A stretch of 64,000 nucleotides of DNA from Betaproteobacteria bacterium (GTDB taxonomy: Bacteria > Pseudomonadota > Gammaproteobacteria > Burkholderiales > SG8-41), in NCBI GenBank assembly GCA_021730905.1, contig JAKFYK010000036.1:124001-188000 (forward strand). Direction: 5' to 3'. Made by a program: the position numbers and the translations under genes. Below the pieces are notes generated by a model that ran no database searches, had not been told where the DNA came from, and saw nothing but the letters and a program-made list of their open reading frames with translations. This document shows, in pieces, positions 41,920-49,716 of the stretch (within the stretch, counting starts at the first letter, position 1; every line of letters begins with the position of its first letter).

Positions 41920-42804
41920 ATGGCTAACGACGCAATTCTCGAAACCAAACTGACAAGCCTCCAGTTCCTGCATCGCGGCAAGGTGCGCGATCTGTACGCA
42001 GTGGGCGACGACAAACTGCTGGTGATCCAGACTGACCGGCTGTCCGCGTTCGACGTGATTCTGCCGGTGCCGATTCCGGGCAAAGGCCGCGTGCTGACTG
42101 AACTGTCGAATTTCTGGTTCAAAAAACTGGGCCACGTAATTCCGAACCACCTCACCGGCATCGCCCCCGAATCGGTAGTGTCAGAAGCCGACCGCGCACA
42201 AGTCGCAGGCCGCGCGATGGTGGTCAAAAAACTGAAGCCGCTGCTGGTCGAGGCGGTAGTGCGGGGCTATCTCATCGGCTCCGGCTGGAGCGACTACAAA
42301 AAAACCGGCGCGGTGTGCGGCATCCAACTGCCAGCGGGACTGGAGCAGGCGCAAAAACTGCCGCAGGTGCTGTTCACGCCGTCGTCGAAAGCGCCGGCCG
42401 GCCAGCACGATGAGAATATCACCTACGCCGATGTCGAAAAAATCGTCGGCGTCAAACTGGCGGCGCAGGTGCGTGATGTGTCGATCCGGCTGTACAGCGA
42501 AGCAGCCGATTTTGCGGCGACGCGCGGCGTGATCATCGCCGACACCAAGTTCGAGTTCGGCGTCGATGCCGGCAACAACCTGGTGCTGATCGACGAAATC
42601 CTCACACCGGATTCGTCACGCTTCTGGCCTGCCGCCGAATACCGTACCGGCATCAGCCCACCGAGTTTCGACAAGCAGATCATCCGCGACTGGCTGGAGA
42701 CGACGACCTGGAACAAGAAGCCGCCCGCGCCGACGCCGCCGCCGGACGTGCTCGCCAAAACCTCGGAAAAATACCGCGAAGTGCAACGGCTGCTGACGCA
42801 GTAG
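41920..42804 (+). CDS. purC: SAICAR synthetase PurC
   Basis: 294 residues, the long proteobacterial/eukaryote-like form. It begins [35 protein letters not shown] and has [25 protein letters not shown]-like [15 protein letters not shown], and [27 protein letters not shown]. It ligates aspartate to CAIR with ATP, the step after PurE. It is 14 bases downstream of purE and 40 bases upstream of the dCTP deaminase gene, implying one transcript. Confidence 0.95.
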   Translation: MANDAILETKLTSLQFLHRGKVRDLYAVGDDKLLVIQTDRLSAFDVILPVPIPGKGRVLTELSNFWFKKLGHVIPNHLTGIAPESVVSEADRAQVAGRAMVVKKLKPLLVEAVVRGYLIGSGWSDYKKTGAVCGIQLPAGLEQAQKLPQVLFTPSSKAPAGQHDENITYADVEKIVGVKLAAQVRDVSIRLYSEAADFAATRGVIIADTKFEFGVDAGNNLVLIDEILTPDSSRFWPAAEYRTGISPPSFDKQIIRDWLETTTWNKKPPAPTPPPDVLAKTSEKYREVQRLLTQ

Positions 42805-42844
42805 TTGCGCCTCGCCGTACACCGCACAACCTGATGAAGCGCGT

Positions 42845-44032
42845 ATGAAACGTGATCTCGGCAACCTGTTTCCGGAGCTTGAGAAAGACCTCAAGCCGTA
42901 CACCGCCGATTTCACGACAGGCATATTGCCGTATCAGGATATCGTCAAGCTGATAAATGGCGGACGCATCAGCGCCGCCGAACCGATTGAAGATACGCAA
43001 ATCCAGCCGGCGAGCCTCGATCTGCGGCTGGGCGCAACCGCATGGCGCGTGCGCGCGAGTTTTCTGCCGGGCGCGGCCTCGACAGTCAGCGCCAAGATCG
43101 AGCGCATGATGATGCATCAGATCGATCTCACGCGGCCGACGGTATTCGAGAAAGGCTGCGTCTATATTGCCGAGATCATGGAGGAACTGCGACTGCCCGC
43201 GGATATTTCCGGCAGATCAAACCCCAAGAGTTCCACCGGCCGCCTCGATATTTTCACGCGCCTGATTACGGATGGCGGCATCGAATTCGAGAGCGTGCCG
43301 GAGGGCTATCGCGGCAAGCTTTATATCGAAATTGTACCGCGCACCTTCAGCGTTCTGGCGCAGCAGGGTACGCGGCTCAATCAAATGCGTTTCGTACGCG
43401 GCCATCCCCCGCCTTCGGATCAGAAACTCGACGAACTGCAATCACTCGACTCGCTGGTGTATTCCGATGCCGATACGCCGATGGCCGCCATCGTCAATCA
43501 CGGGCTGTGGATTTCGGTCGATCTCGAGGGCGAAAAGGGTAACGAGGGCGGCGGCATCGTCGGTTATCGCGCCAAACGGCATGCGCCGCTGATCGATCTG
43601 AATCACGTGAACCACTACGACCCGCTGGAATTCTGGGAACCGCTGCGCAGCGAAGCGCAGCGCAGCCTGGTGCTCAACCCCGACGATTTTTACATCCTGA
43701 TTTCGCGCGAACGCATCCGCATACCGCCGAGTTTCGCCGCGTCGATGGTGCCCTATGACCCTTCGGTGGGCGAGTTTCGCATACACTACGCGGGGTTTTT
43801 CGATCCTGGATTCGGCTACGGCAACAACGACATCAACGGTGCGCGTGCCGTGCTCGAAGTGCGCTCGCACGAAGTGCCATTCCTGATCGAGCACGGTCAG
43901 GGCGTCGGCCGCCTGATCTACGAGCGCCTGCTCGGCAAGCCGGAGCGTCTCTACGGCGCGAACATCGGCTCCAACTATCAGGCACAGGGATTGAAGCTGA
44001 GCAAGCAGTTCAGGCCGCCCGCAACAGCATAA
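42845..44032 (+). CDS. dcd: Tandem-domain 2'-deoxycytidine 5'-triphosphate deaminase
   Basis: 395 residues, twice the size of the usual dCTP deaminase. The first module carries IQPASLDLRLGATAWRV and the nucleotide-binding GRSNPKSSTGRLDIFTRLITDGG. The second, from about residue 225, carries ISRERIRIPPSFAASMVPYDP and HYAGFFDPGFGYG. This is the fused dCTP deaminase described in alphaproteobacteria and others. It makes dUTP for thymidylate synthesis. Here it lies at the position where purK is common in relatives. Which of the two modules retains catalysis would need structural comparison. The start ATG is at 42845, 40 bases after purC. Confidence 0.88.
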   Translation: MKRDLGNLFPELEKDLKPYTADFTTGILPYQDIVKLINGGRISAAEPIEDTQIQPASLDLRLGATAWRVRASFLPGAASTVSAKIERMMMHQIDLTRPTVFEKGCVYIAEIMEELRLPADISGRSNPKSSTGRLDIFTRLITDGGIEFESVPEGYRGKLYIEIVPRTFSVLAQQGTRLNQMRFVRGHPPPSDQKLDELQSLDSLVYSDADTPMAAIVNHGLWISVDLEGEKGNEGGGIVGYRAKRHAPLIDLNHVNHYDPLEFWEPLRSEAQRSLVLNPDDFYILISRERIRIPPSFAASMVPYDPSVGEFRIHYAGFFDPGFGYGNNDINGARAVLEVRSHEVPFLIEHGQGVGRLIYERLLGKPERLYGANIGSNYQAQGLKLSKQFRPPATA

Positions 44033-44082
44033 GCGGCGCCGGCGTGCTTGCCGCTGAGTATGGCGGCCCTCATAACGCAACT

Positions 44083-44110
44083 ATTTGTTTTTAATAAGTA
44101 TTTTATACAG
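44083..44110 (-). repeat. AT-rich dispersed element, copy d
   Basis: On the minus strand ACTTATTAAAAACAAATAGT, then TGCG. It lies in the 82-base gap between the dCTP deaminase stop and the sua5 ATG. It resembles the copies at 41051 and 15242 in its ACAAATRGTT part. Read on the plus strand it ends 4 bases before the sua5 start. Confidence 0.55.
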
Positions 44111-44114
44111 GCTC

Positions 44115-45104
44115 ATGGCGCTTGAGGAAATGTCCGTAGTTATCGCCCGCGCTGTGGCCACGCTGCGCGCCGGTGGACTGGTCGCATTTCCTACCGAAAC
44201 GGTCTATGGCCTTGGGGCTGACGCGTCTAATCCCGAAGCGGTAAAAAAAGTCTTCGCTGCCAAAGGCCGCCCGCACGATCATCCGCTAATCGTGCATGTC
44301 GCGAACAGCGCACAACTCACCGCTTGGGCGCGCGATATTCCACTGGCGGCGCATACCCTCGCGCAAAAATTCTGGCCCGGCCCCTTGACGCTGATCCTCA
44401 AACGCGCGTCAGGCGTGAGTGATCTGGTCACCGGCGGGCAGGACACCGTCGCTATCCGCGTGCCGTCGCATCCAGTGGCACAAGCGCTGCTGCAAGCCTT
44501 CGGCGGCGGCGTGGTCGGTCCTTCAGCGAATCGGTTTGGGCGAGTATCGGCCACCACTGCCGAGCATGTGCGGCAGGAATTCGGGGATGCGGTGGACTGC
44601 GTGCTGGATGGCGGCGCATGCGAGGTGGGCATTGAATCCACTATTATCGATGTGTCGGGCGCAACACCCGCACTGCTGCGCCCCGGCTGGATCACCTCGA
44701 CACAGATTGAATCTGCGCTCGGCGCATCGCTTGCCGCGCCGGACGCGCAATCTCCACGTGCGCCCGGCACGCTCGAAAAACACTACGCCCCACGCACGCC
44801 GCTGATGCTGGTCGAAGGCGATCTCATCGACGAACTCGCGCGCAGCTTCACGCGCCAGGGCAAGCGTGTGGCGGTGCTTGCGCGCAACGCGCGCCAGCCG
44901 CTGATCGAAAAGCTCCTGTGGATCGCCGCGCCCGCCGCACCAGCGGCTTATGCCCACGACCTCTACGCCAACCTGCGTGAGCTCGACGACGCCGCTGGCG
45001 ATGTGATGCTGGTGGAGCAACCGCCGCCGGCTATCGAATGGGCGGCGATCCGCGACCGCCTGATGCGGGCAGCGGCCGACGCTGCGCCCTCGGGCGAGAT
45101 CTGA
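44115..45104 (+). CDS. Threonylcarbamoyl-AMP synthase (Sua5 type)
   Basis: 329 residues: an N-terminal YrdC domain with AFPTETVYGLGADA, KVFAAKGRPHDHPLIVH, GPSANRFGRVSATT and GIESTIIDVSG, followed by the linker and the C-terminal Sua5 domain (PRAPGTLEKHYAPRTPLMLV ...). It makes TC-AMP from threonine, bicarbonate and ATP for tRNA t6A modification. The ATG at 44115 has only a weak ribosome-binding site because an AT-rich element fills the leader. Association with purE is common in Betaproteobacteria. Confidence 0.93.
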   Translation: MALEEMSVVIARAVATLRAGGLVAFPTETVYGLGADASNPEAVKKVFAAKGRPHDHPLIVHVANSAQLTAWARDIPLAAHTLAQKFWPGPLTLILKRASGVSDLVTGGQDTVAIRVPSHPVAQALLQAFGGGVVGPSANRFGRVSATTAEHVRQEFGDAVDCVLDGGACEVGIESTIIDVSGATPALLRPGWITSTQIESALGASLAAPDAQSPRAPGTLEKHYAPRTPLMLVEGDLIDELARSFTRQGKRVAVLARNARQPLIEKLLWIAAPAAPAAYAHDLYANLRELDDAAGDVMLVEQPPPAIEWAAIRDRLMRAAADAAPSGEI

Positions 45105-45127
45105 CAGCGTTGGAGCAGTGGCGGAAT

Positions 45128-46771
45128 CTACAACCCGCTGCGGATCGACCGCAGCAACAGGTCCGCCATTTCATCCTGCACGTCGCACACGAACGCTGCG
45201 CCGAATTCTTCCAGCCACGCCCGCTCCGCATCGTTGTCCGCAGTGGCGACAATGGCAATGCGCGGACTCACGCCCCGCGCCGCAACGCAGATGCGCATCT
45301 TCTCGGTCAGCAAAGGATTCGTGATAACAATCATTTTTGCATGGGCAAGCCCCGCCGCTTTCAGGGCGTCCTGCTGCCCGGGATCTCCCAGAATGACCGT
45401 CACACCCGGCCTGCGAATGGATTCAAGCACCCCGGTTTCATCGTCGATGACGCAAACCGCTAGGCCGCCGCGCGCACAGCGCTGAACAAGTCGTTGCGCC
45501 AGTTCTCCGCGCCCTGTGATCAGGACCAGAGACGTAATCTCCTGTGGCGTGCCAGTCGCTTCGGCAGCCGGAGCCGGTTCTTCTATTTCATTGGGGACCG
45601 GCTTAAAGCGCGATTCAATGGCTTCCTGCGCGCGGAACAGCAACGGGTTCAGCGCGATCGAAACGATGGCCGCGATCACCAGGACGTCCAATCCTTCGGC
45701 CGGCAGGATGCCCAGCGATTTTCCGAGCGCGGCGAGTATGAATGAAAACTCGCCGATCTGTGCCAATCCCACGGCAACCGTCATCGCCGTGCGCGGGGTA
45801 TCGCGCATGAGCATGACGATGGCCAGCGCCACCAGTGGCTTGACGATCAGCACAATCGCCAGCGCGGTGAGGATCAGTCCCGGCTGCGAAGTGATAAGCG
45901 CGGGATTGAACAGCATGCCGACCGAAACGAAGAACAATGCCGAGAACACGTCTCGGAACGGCATCATGTCGGCGGCGGCCTGTGATCCGAAGCGCGACTG
46001 TCCCACCACCAGGCCGCCGAAAAAGGCACCCAGTGCCACCGACACGCTGAATACCTCGGTGGCCAGCAGCGCAACGCCCAGGGCGATGACAAACACCGTC
46101 AGCGTGAACAGCTCCGTCGATTGCGTGCGTGTGATGCGCTCCATCAAGGGCGCGACGAGACGGGTGCCGAGTGCCCAGATCAGCACGGCGAACAGCGCGG
46201 CCTTGCCCATGGCGACCGCGAGCGCTGCGGACATCGCGCCGGCACCGGCCTGCTCCACGGCCAGCGCCGGCAGCACTACCAGCGCGATCACGGTAAATAA
46301 ATCCTCCACGATCAGCCAGCCCACCGCGACGTGGCCATCACGGCTGCTCAGGCGGTCCTGCGCAATGAGCATGCGCATCAGCACCACGGTACTCGCCACG
46401 GCCAGCGCCATGCCGAACACAATGCCCGCGCCGTGACTCCACCCGAATGCGCGCGCGGCGGCCCAGCCGGCGACGGCTGCCACGGCGGACTGTGCAACGG
46501 CGCCGGGAACCGCGATGCGCCACACGCGCAGCAACTCCTGCGGATGAAAGTGCAGGCCTACGCCAAACATCAGCAGGATGACGCCGATTTCGGCCATCTG
46601 TGAGGCGAGGTTTGCATCAGCGACGAAGCCCGGCGTGTAGGGGCCAACCACGATGCCCGCCAGCATATAGCCCACCAGCGTCGACAGCCCCAGACGCTGC
46701 GTCATCCAGCCGAAGACCAGTGCAACCGCAAGCCCGCCGGTCAACGTCGTAATAATCGTCAGATCGTGCAT
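45128..46771 (-). CDS. CPA2-family monovalent cation:proton antiporter with RCK domain (YbaL/KefB-like)
   Basis: 547 residues. About twelve transmembrane helices (LTGGLAVALVFGWMTQRL, VGYMLAGIVVGPYTPGF, IGVILLMFGVGLHFHPQELL, WLIVEDLFTVIALVVLPAL and more) form the Na/H exchanger domain, with the conserved ED/D pair in VEDLF. A C-terminal TrkA-N/RCK domain starts LVLITGRGELAQRLVQRC and has VCVIDDE and LGDPGQQDAL, as in YbaL. It exchanges potassium or sodium for protons under nucleotide control. The ATG at 46771 begins the first helix; 24 bases separate it from sua5 (convergent). Confidence 0.9.
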   Translation of the reverse strand: MHDLTIITTLTGGLAVALVFGWMTQRLGLSTLVGYMLAGIVVGPYTPGFVADANLASQMAEIGVILLMFGVGLHFHPQELLRVWRIAVPGAVAQSAVAAVAGWAAARAFGWSHGAGIVFGMALAVASTVVLMRMLIAQDRLSSRDGHVAVGWLIVEDLFTVIALVVLPALAVEQAGAGAMSAALAVAMGKAALFAVLIWALGTRLVAPLMERITRTQSTELFTLTVFVIALGVALLATEVFSVSVALGAFFGGLVVGQSRFGSQAAADMMPFRDVFSALFFVSVGMLFNPALITSQPGLILTALAIVLIVKPLVALAIVMLMRDTPRTAMTVAVGLAQIGEFSFILAALGKSLGILPAEGLDVLVIAAIVSIALNPLLFRAQEAIESRFKPVPNEIEEPAPAAEATGTPQEITSLVLITGRGELAQRLVQRCARGGLAVCVIDDETGVLESIRRPGVTVILGDPGQQDALKAAGLAHAKMIVITNPLLTEKMRICVAARGVSPRIAIVATADNDAERAWLEEFGAAFVCDVQDEMADLLLRSIRSGL

Positions 46772-47019
46772 GTGCACATCGTTGCGGGTGTGGGCAATGA
46801 ACCGCTGTTGTGTCGCGCTAACCACGAAAACCGACTGCTTCGTGAGCGCGCCGCGTCATGGGACCATCTCAAATGTCCTGAGCGCGGGACAAGAATAATA
46901 TCTTGCATGATACGCGAGCAGGAATTGCTTTAAAAGCATTGCCGCACGTGCGGAGCGGGAGGAAATGAAACCCAATGCCGGCCAACCCAGGCGCGCTCGC
47001 GCAATTGGGTCAGCGCCCT
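46772..47019. other. Gap upstream of the antiporter, no gene seen
   Basis: About 250 bases between two minus-strand genes. A 17-codon reading frame with GGGAGG stands at about 46965 on the plus strand, but it is too short to support. The sequence probably contains the antiporter promoter. Confidence 0.4.
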
Positions 47020-47976
47020 CTACACCGTAATCCGATTCCGTCCAGCATTCTTCGATTGATAGAGCTTGCGGTCGGCATCGTCCAAAATATCCTTGTAGGC
47101 ACCGAACCCGGGCTGGTTCTCCGAAACGCCGATCGAAATCGTTTGCTTCAGTTGCTTGCCGTTACAAGCAAACGGATAGGCTTCCACCGCTTTGCGAATC
47201 CGCTCTGCCATCTCGACAGCGGCACTGCTATCCGTATTCGGAAGCACCGCAACAAACTCCTCTCCACCATAGCGGCCGAGGACATCTTCTTTCCGCACGC
47301 AGGACTTTGCAATCCGCGCACTTTCACGCAAAACATAATCGCCGCAATCGTGGCCATACATATCGTTCACTTTTTTAAAAAAATCCAGATCGCAGTAGAT
47401 CAGCGACAGAGGTCTGCCATAGGCGCGACTAAACATAAATTCTGCGTCCAGGGTTTCGAGTAGATACTTTCTATTAAAAAGCTCCGTGCCCGAATCAATC
47501 GTCGCCATGCGATAGATCTTGTCGTGGAAAATACTCTCGATATTGTCATACGCAAAAAACTTCAGCAGGATAGGGCCCAACCGCAAGATATCGCCGTTCC
47601 GCAACACGGTTGACGATTGGACACGCCGGTCATTGATGAATGTCCCGTTGCGGCTAACGAGGTCTTCGATTTCAATGGTGTTGCCGACCACGTTGCACTT
47701 GGCATGCGTGCGCGACACGCTCATGTCCGGAATGATAATTACGTTGCTTGGCGCACGTCCAATCGTGACCTTGGGAATGTCGAGAAAATAACGGCGTCCC
47801 AGCGAGTCGCCGCTGTACTGAATCAAGCAGGCGCACCTGCGCGTCGGCGAGCTTGGCCGCCGCCTGTTCGCGCCGGGTATAGTATCTTCTGACTGGAATG
47901 CCACGCTGTAACCTATTTCAAGTAGCTCGCACCTCTTGCCGTCACGAACCGAAAGAAACCGGTTCCAATCACGCAT
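47020..47976 (-). CDS. FHA-GGDEF diguanylate cyclase
   Basis: About 318 residues. An FHA domain (about 55-145) shows IGRAPSN, MSVSRTHAK and SRNGTFIN, the classic phosphothreonine-binding residues. A GGDEF domain (about 165-318) has DLDFFKKVNDMYGHDCGDYVL, the active-site loop RYGGEEF and the closing ADRKLYQSKNAGRNRI. GGEEF is catalytically competent. It should make c-di-GMP in response to a phosphorylated partner. A membrane Ser/Thr kinase encoded at 29104 is a candidate writer. The ATG at 47976 is chosen; a TTG at 48048 would add 24 residues. No autoinhibitory RxxD was identified with certainty. Confidence 0.88.
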   Translation of the reverse strand: MRDWNRFLSVRDGKRCELLEIGYSVAFQSEDTIPGANRRRPSSPTRRCACLIQYSGDSLGRRYFLDIPKVTIGRAPSNVIIIPDMSVSRTHAKCNVVGNTIEIEDLVSRNGTFINDRRVQSSTVLRNGDILRLGPILLKFFAYDNIESIFHDKIYRMATIDSGTELFNRKYLLETLDAEFMFSRAYGRPLSLIYCDLDFFKKVNDMYGHDCGDYVLRESARIAKSCVRKEDVLGRYGGEEFVAVLPNTDSSAAVEMAERIRKAVEAYPFACNGKQLKQTISIGVSENQPGFGAYKDILDDADRKLYQSKNAGRNRITV

Positions 47977-48161
47977 GGGCAAGCGCGCGAATTTCCGACG
48001 CCCCTTTTGGGCGAACGCCAATCTATCGCCGCGCTGATAAGTAGTCAATCACGGTCAGTCGTACCGGCTGAGCCCGCAAATTCGCAACCAAGCGGCGACT
48101 TTGGTTTGAAACAAGCCACAGTATCGCACGCACGCCGTTCCGTCGGGTATGCAGGACGCCG

Positions 48162-48713
48162 CTACCGTTTCAACCGATTGCCTAATGCCTTGGCAATCAG
48201 TGTCAGTCCGGAAATCTCCGAAGCTGCCTGGATCCCCGGGGGCGCTGCTCCACCCGCACCAGCTGCTTGGATACTTGCGCGCAGATTCTCCGCGAAGGTC
48301 GAAATCAACTGCGTGGAAATTTCCGAGATCATGCCGGCGCCGCGTCCGTATTGCGCGACCTGGCCAGCGAGTTGCAGGTCGCTTTGCATGGTGACGCACG
48401 TGCTTTCACCTTGCGCTCGCAGCGTGAAATGCGTGACAGTGTTGGCGTTACCGCGCCCCCTGGTTTCGCTCCAGTTGGCCTTGACAGTGGCGCTGTGCGC
48501 TGCATCGTCGCGATTCCCGATGCGCAGGTTGCCCGAAAACACCATGGCCAGCGGCCCCAATTTCACGGTAACGCGGCCCTTGTACTGATCCGCGCCCACC
48601 TGCTCAATCATGCTGGCACCTGGAAAACACGCGGCAGTTTGCGGCACGTCCATCAGGATGGGCCACGCCGTTGCCGGCGGCAACGGTATCTCGAAGTGGT
48701 TTTCAATCTGCAT
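48162..48713 (-). CDS. CoxG-like SRPBCC protein
   Basis: 183 residues. It begins MQIENHFEIPLPPATAWPIL and has MDVPQTAACFPGASM, which matches the carbon monoxide dehydrogenase subunit G family, a START/SRPBCC fold. The C-terminal tail is rich in Ala/Gly (QAAGAGGAAPPG) and ends in a hydrophobic patch that may attach to the membrane, as proposed for CoxG anchoring the Mo-hydroxylase. It is the last gene of the operon that starts with UbiD at 55079, 15 bases after a Bug gene. Confidence 0.85.
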   Translation of the reverse strand: MQIENHFEIPLPPATAWPILMDVPQTAACFPGASMIEQVGADQYKGRVTVKLGPLAMVFSGNLRIGNRDDAAHSATVKANWSETRGRGNANTVTHFTLRAQGESTCVTMQSDLQLAGQVAQYGRGAGMISEISTQLISTFAENLRASIQAAGAGGAAPPGIQAASEISGLTLIAKALGNRLKR

Positions 48714-48728
48714 GGCGCGGCGTTGGGG

Positions 48729-49682
48729 CTAGTTGCTGAACGAACCACTCCTGATCACTTCGCCCATCTTCGCCATATCCGCCTTGATAAAGCGCGCAAA
48801 ATCCTCGGGCGAATTGCCGACGATTTCCACTCCGGCGTTGAAGACGAGTTGAGAATCCAGCCCTTTTAGCGCTTGCTGAATCCCGTTGTTGAGAATCTTG
48901 ATGATGGGCGCAGGCGTTTTCTTCGGCGCAAAAAATCCGATGGCCGCTTCGGAGGCATAACCGGGGAGCGCATCGCTCACCGGCGGCAGATCCGGCGCGA
49001 GCGGAGAACGCTTCGGCGTGGTAATCGCCAGGGCCTTGACCTTGCCGCTCTTCACGTGCGGCATGATCGGGCCGAGCGCGGCAAACATCATCTGCACTTC
49101 ACCCACAAACAGCCCCAGCATGGAAGGGCCCGAGCCTTTGTAGTTGACACGCACGATTTTGGTTTTCGCCATGTAGTTGAAGAGTTCCGCCGCGATGTGC
49201 GGCGTGGAGCCTCCGCCGCCGGCGCTGTAGTTGAGCGCACCGGGCCTGGCTTTGGCCAGCGCGATTAAATCCCTGGTGGATTTCACTGGCAACGACGGAT
49301 GGACAACCAACACGTTGGGCGAACTGATCGCCAGCGAAATCGGCGCCAGATCCTCGACGGGATCCCAGTTTACTTTGGCCAGCAGCGGCTGCAGCCAGGT
49401 ATAGGCGCCGTAAAATAAAATGGTATAGCCGTCGGGCGGCGTGTCCCTGGCGATGATCTCGGTCGAAATGCTGCCGCGATTTTCAACAATCACGCGCTGG
49501 CCGATGCGCGGCGTCAGTTCCTGCGCAACCACGCGCGCGCCCCAATCGTGATTGCTGCCGGGTGTGGCGGTTAATACGCGGATGACTTTGGTGGGGTATT
49601 TGTCCTGGGCAAATACGCTATGCGAGGCCGGCAACAGTACGGCCAGTGACAAAGCCCACATTGCACGAGGTTTCAGTATCAT
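48729..49682 (-). CDS. Bug-family substrate-binding protein
   Basis: 317 residues: signal peptide (MILKPRAMWALSLAVLLP to VFAQ), then DKYPTKVIRVLTATPGSNHDWGARV and VIVENRGSISTEIIARDTPPDGYT. The first loop lacks the usual PGGxxD and reads TPGSNHDW, so the ligand may be atypical. The gene is embedded in the UbiD/Mo-hydroxylase operon and may deliver that substrate. Its ATG is fused to an AT-rich element with no Shine-Dalgarno sequence. Confidence 0.9.
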   Translation of the reverse strand: MILKPRAMWALSLAVLLPASHSVFAQDKYPTKVIRVLTATPGSNHDWGARVVAQELTPRIGQRVIVENRGSISTEIIARDTPPDGYTILFYGAYTWLQPLLAKVNWDPVEDLAPISLAISSPNVLVVHPSLPVKSTRDLIALAKARPGALNYSAGGGGSTPHIAAELFNYMAKTKIVRVNYKGSGPSMLGLFVGEVQMMFAALGPIMPHVKSGKVKALAITTPKRSPLAPDLPPVSDALPGYASEAAIGFFAPKKTPAPIIKILNNGIQQALKGLDSQLVFNAGVEIVGNSPEDFARFIKADMAKMGEVIRSGSFSN

Positions 49683-49716
49683 AAAATATTGTTTAAAAAC
49701 ATATGCTTATATATTG
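49683..49716 (+). repeat. AT-rich dispersed element, copy f
   Basis: AAAATATTGTTTAAAAACAT, then ATGCTTATATATTG: the best match to the family core. It fills the whole 34-base gap between the Mo-hydroxylase large-subunit stop (49717) and the Bug start codon (49682). Confidence 0.65.
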
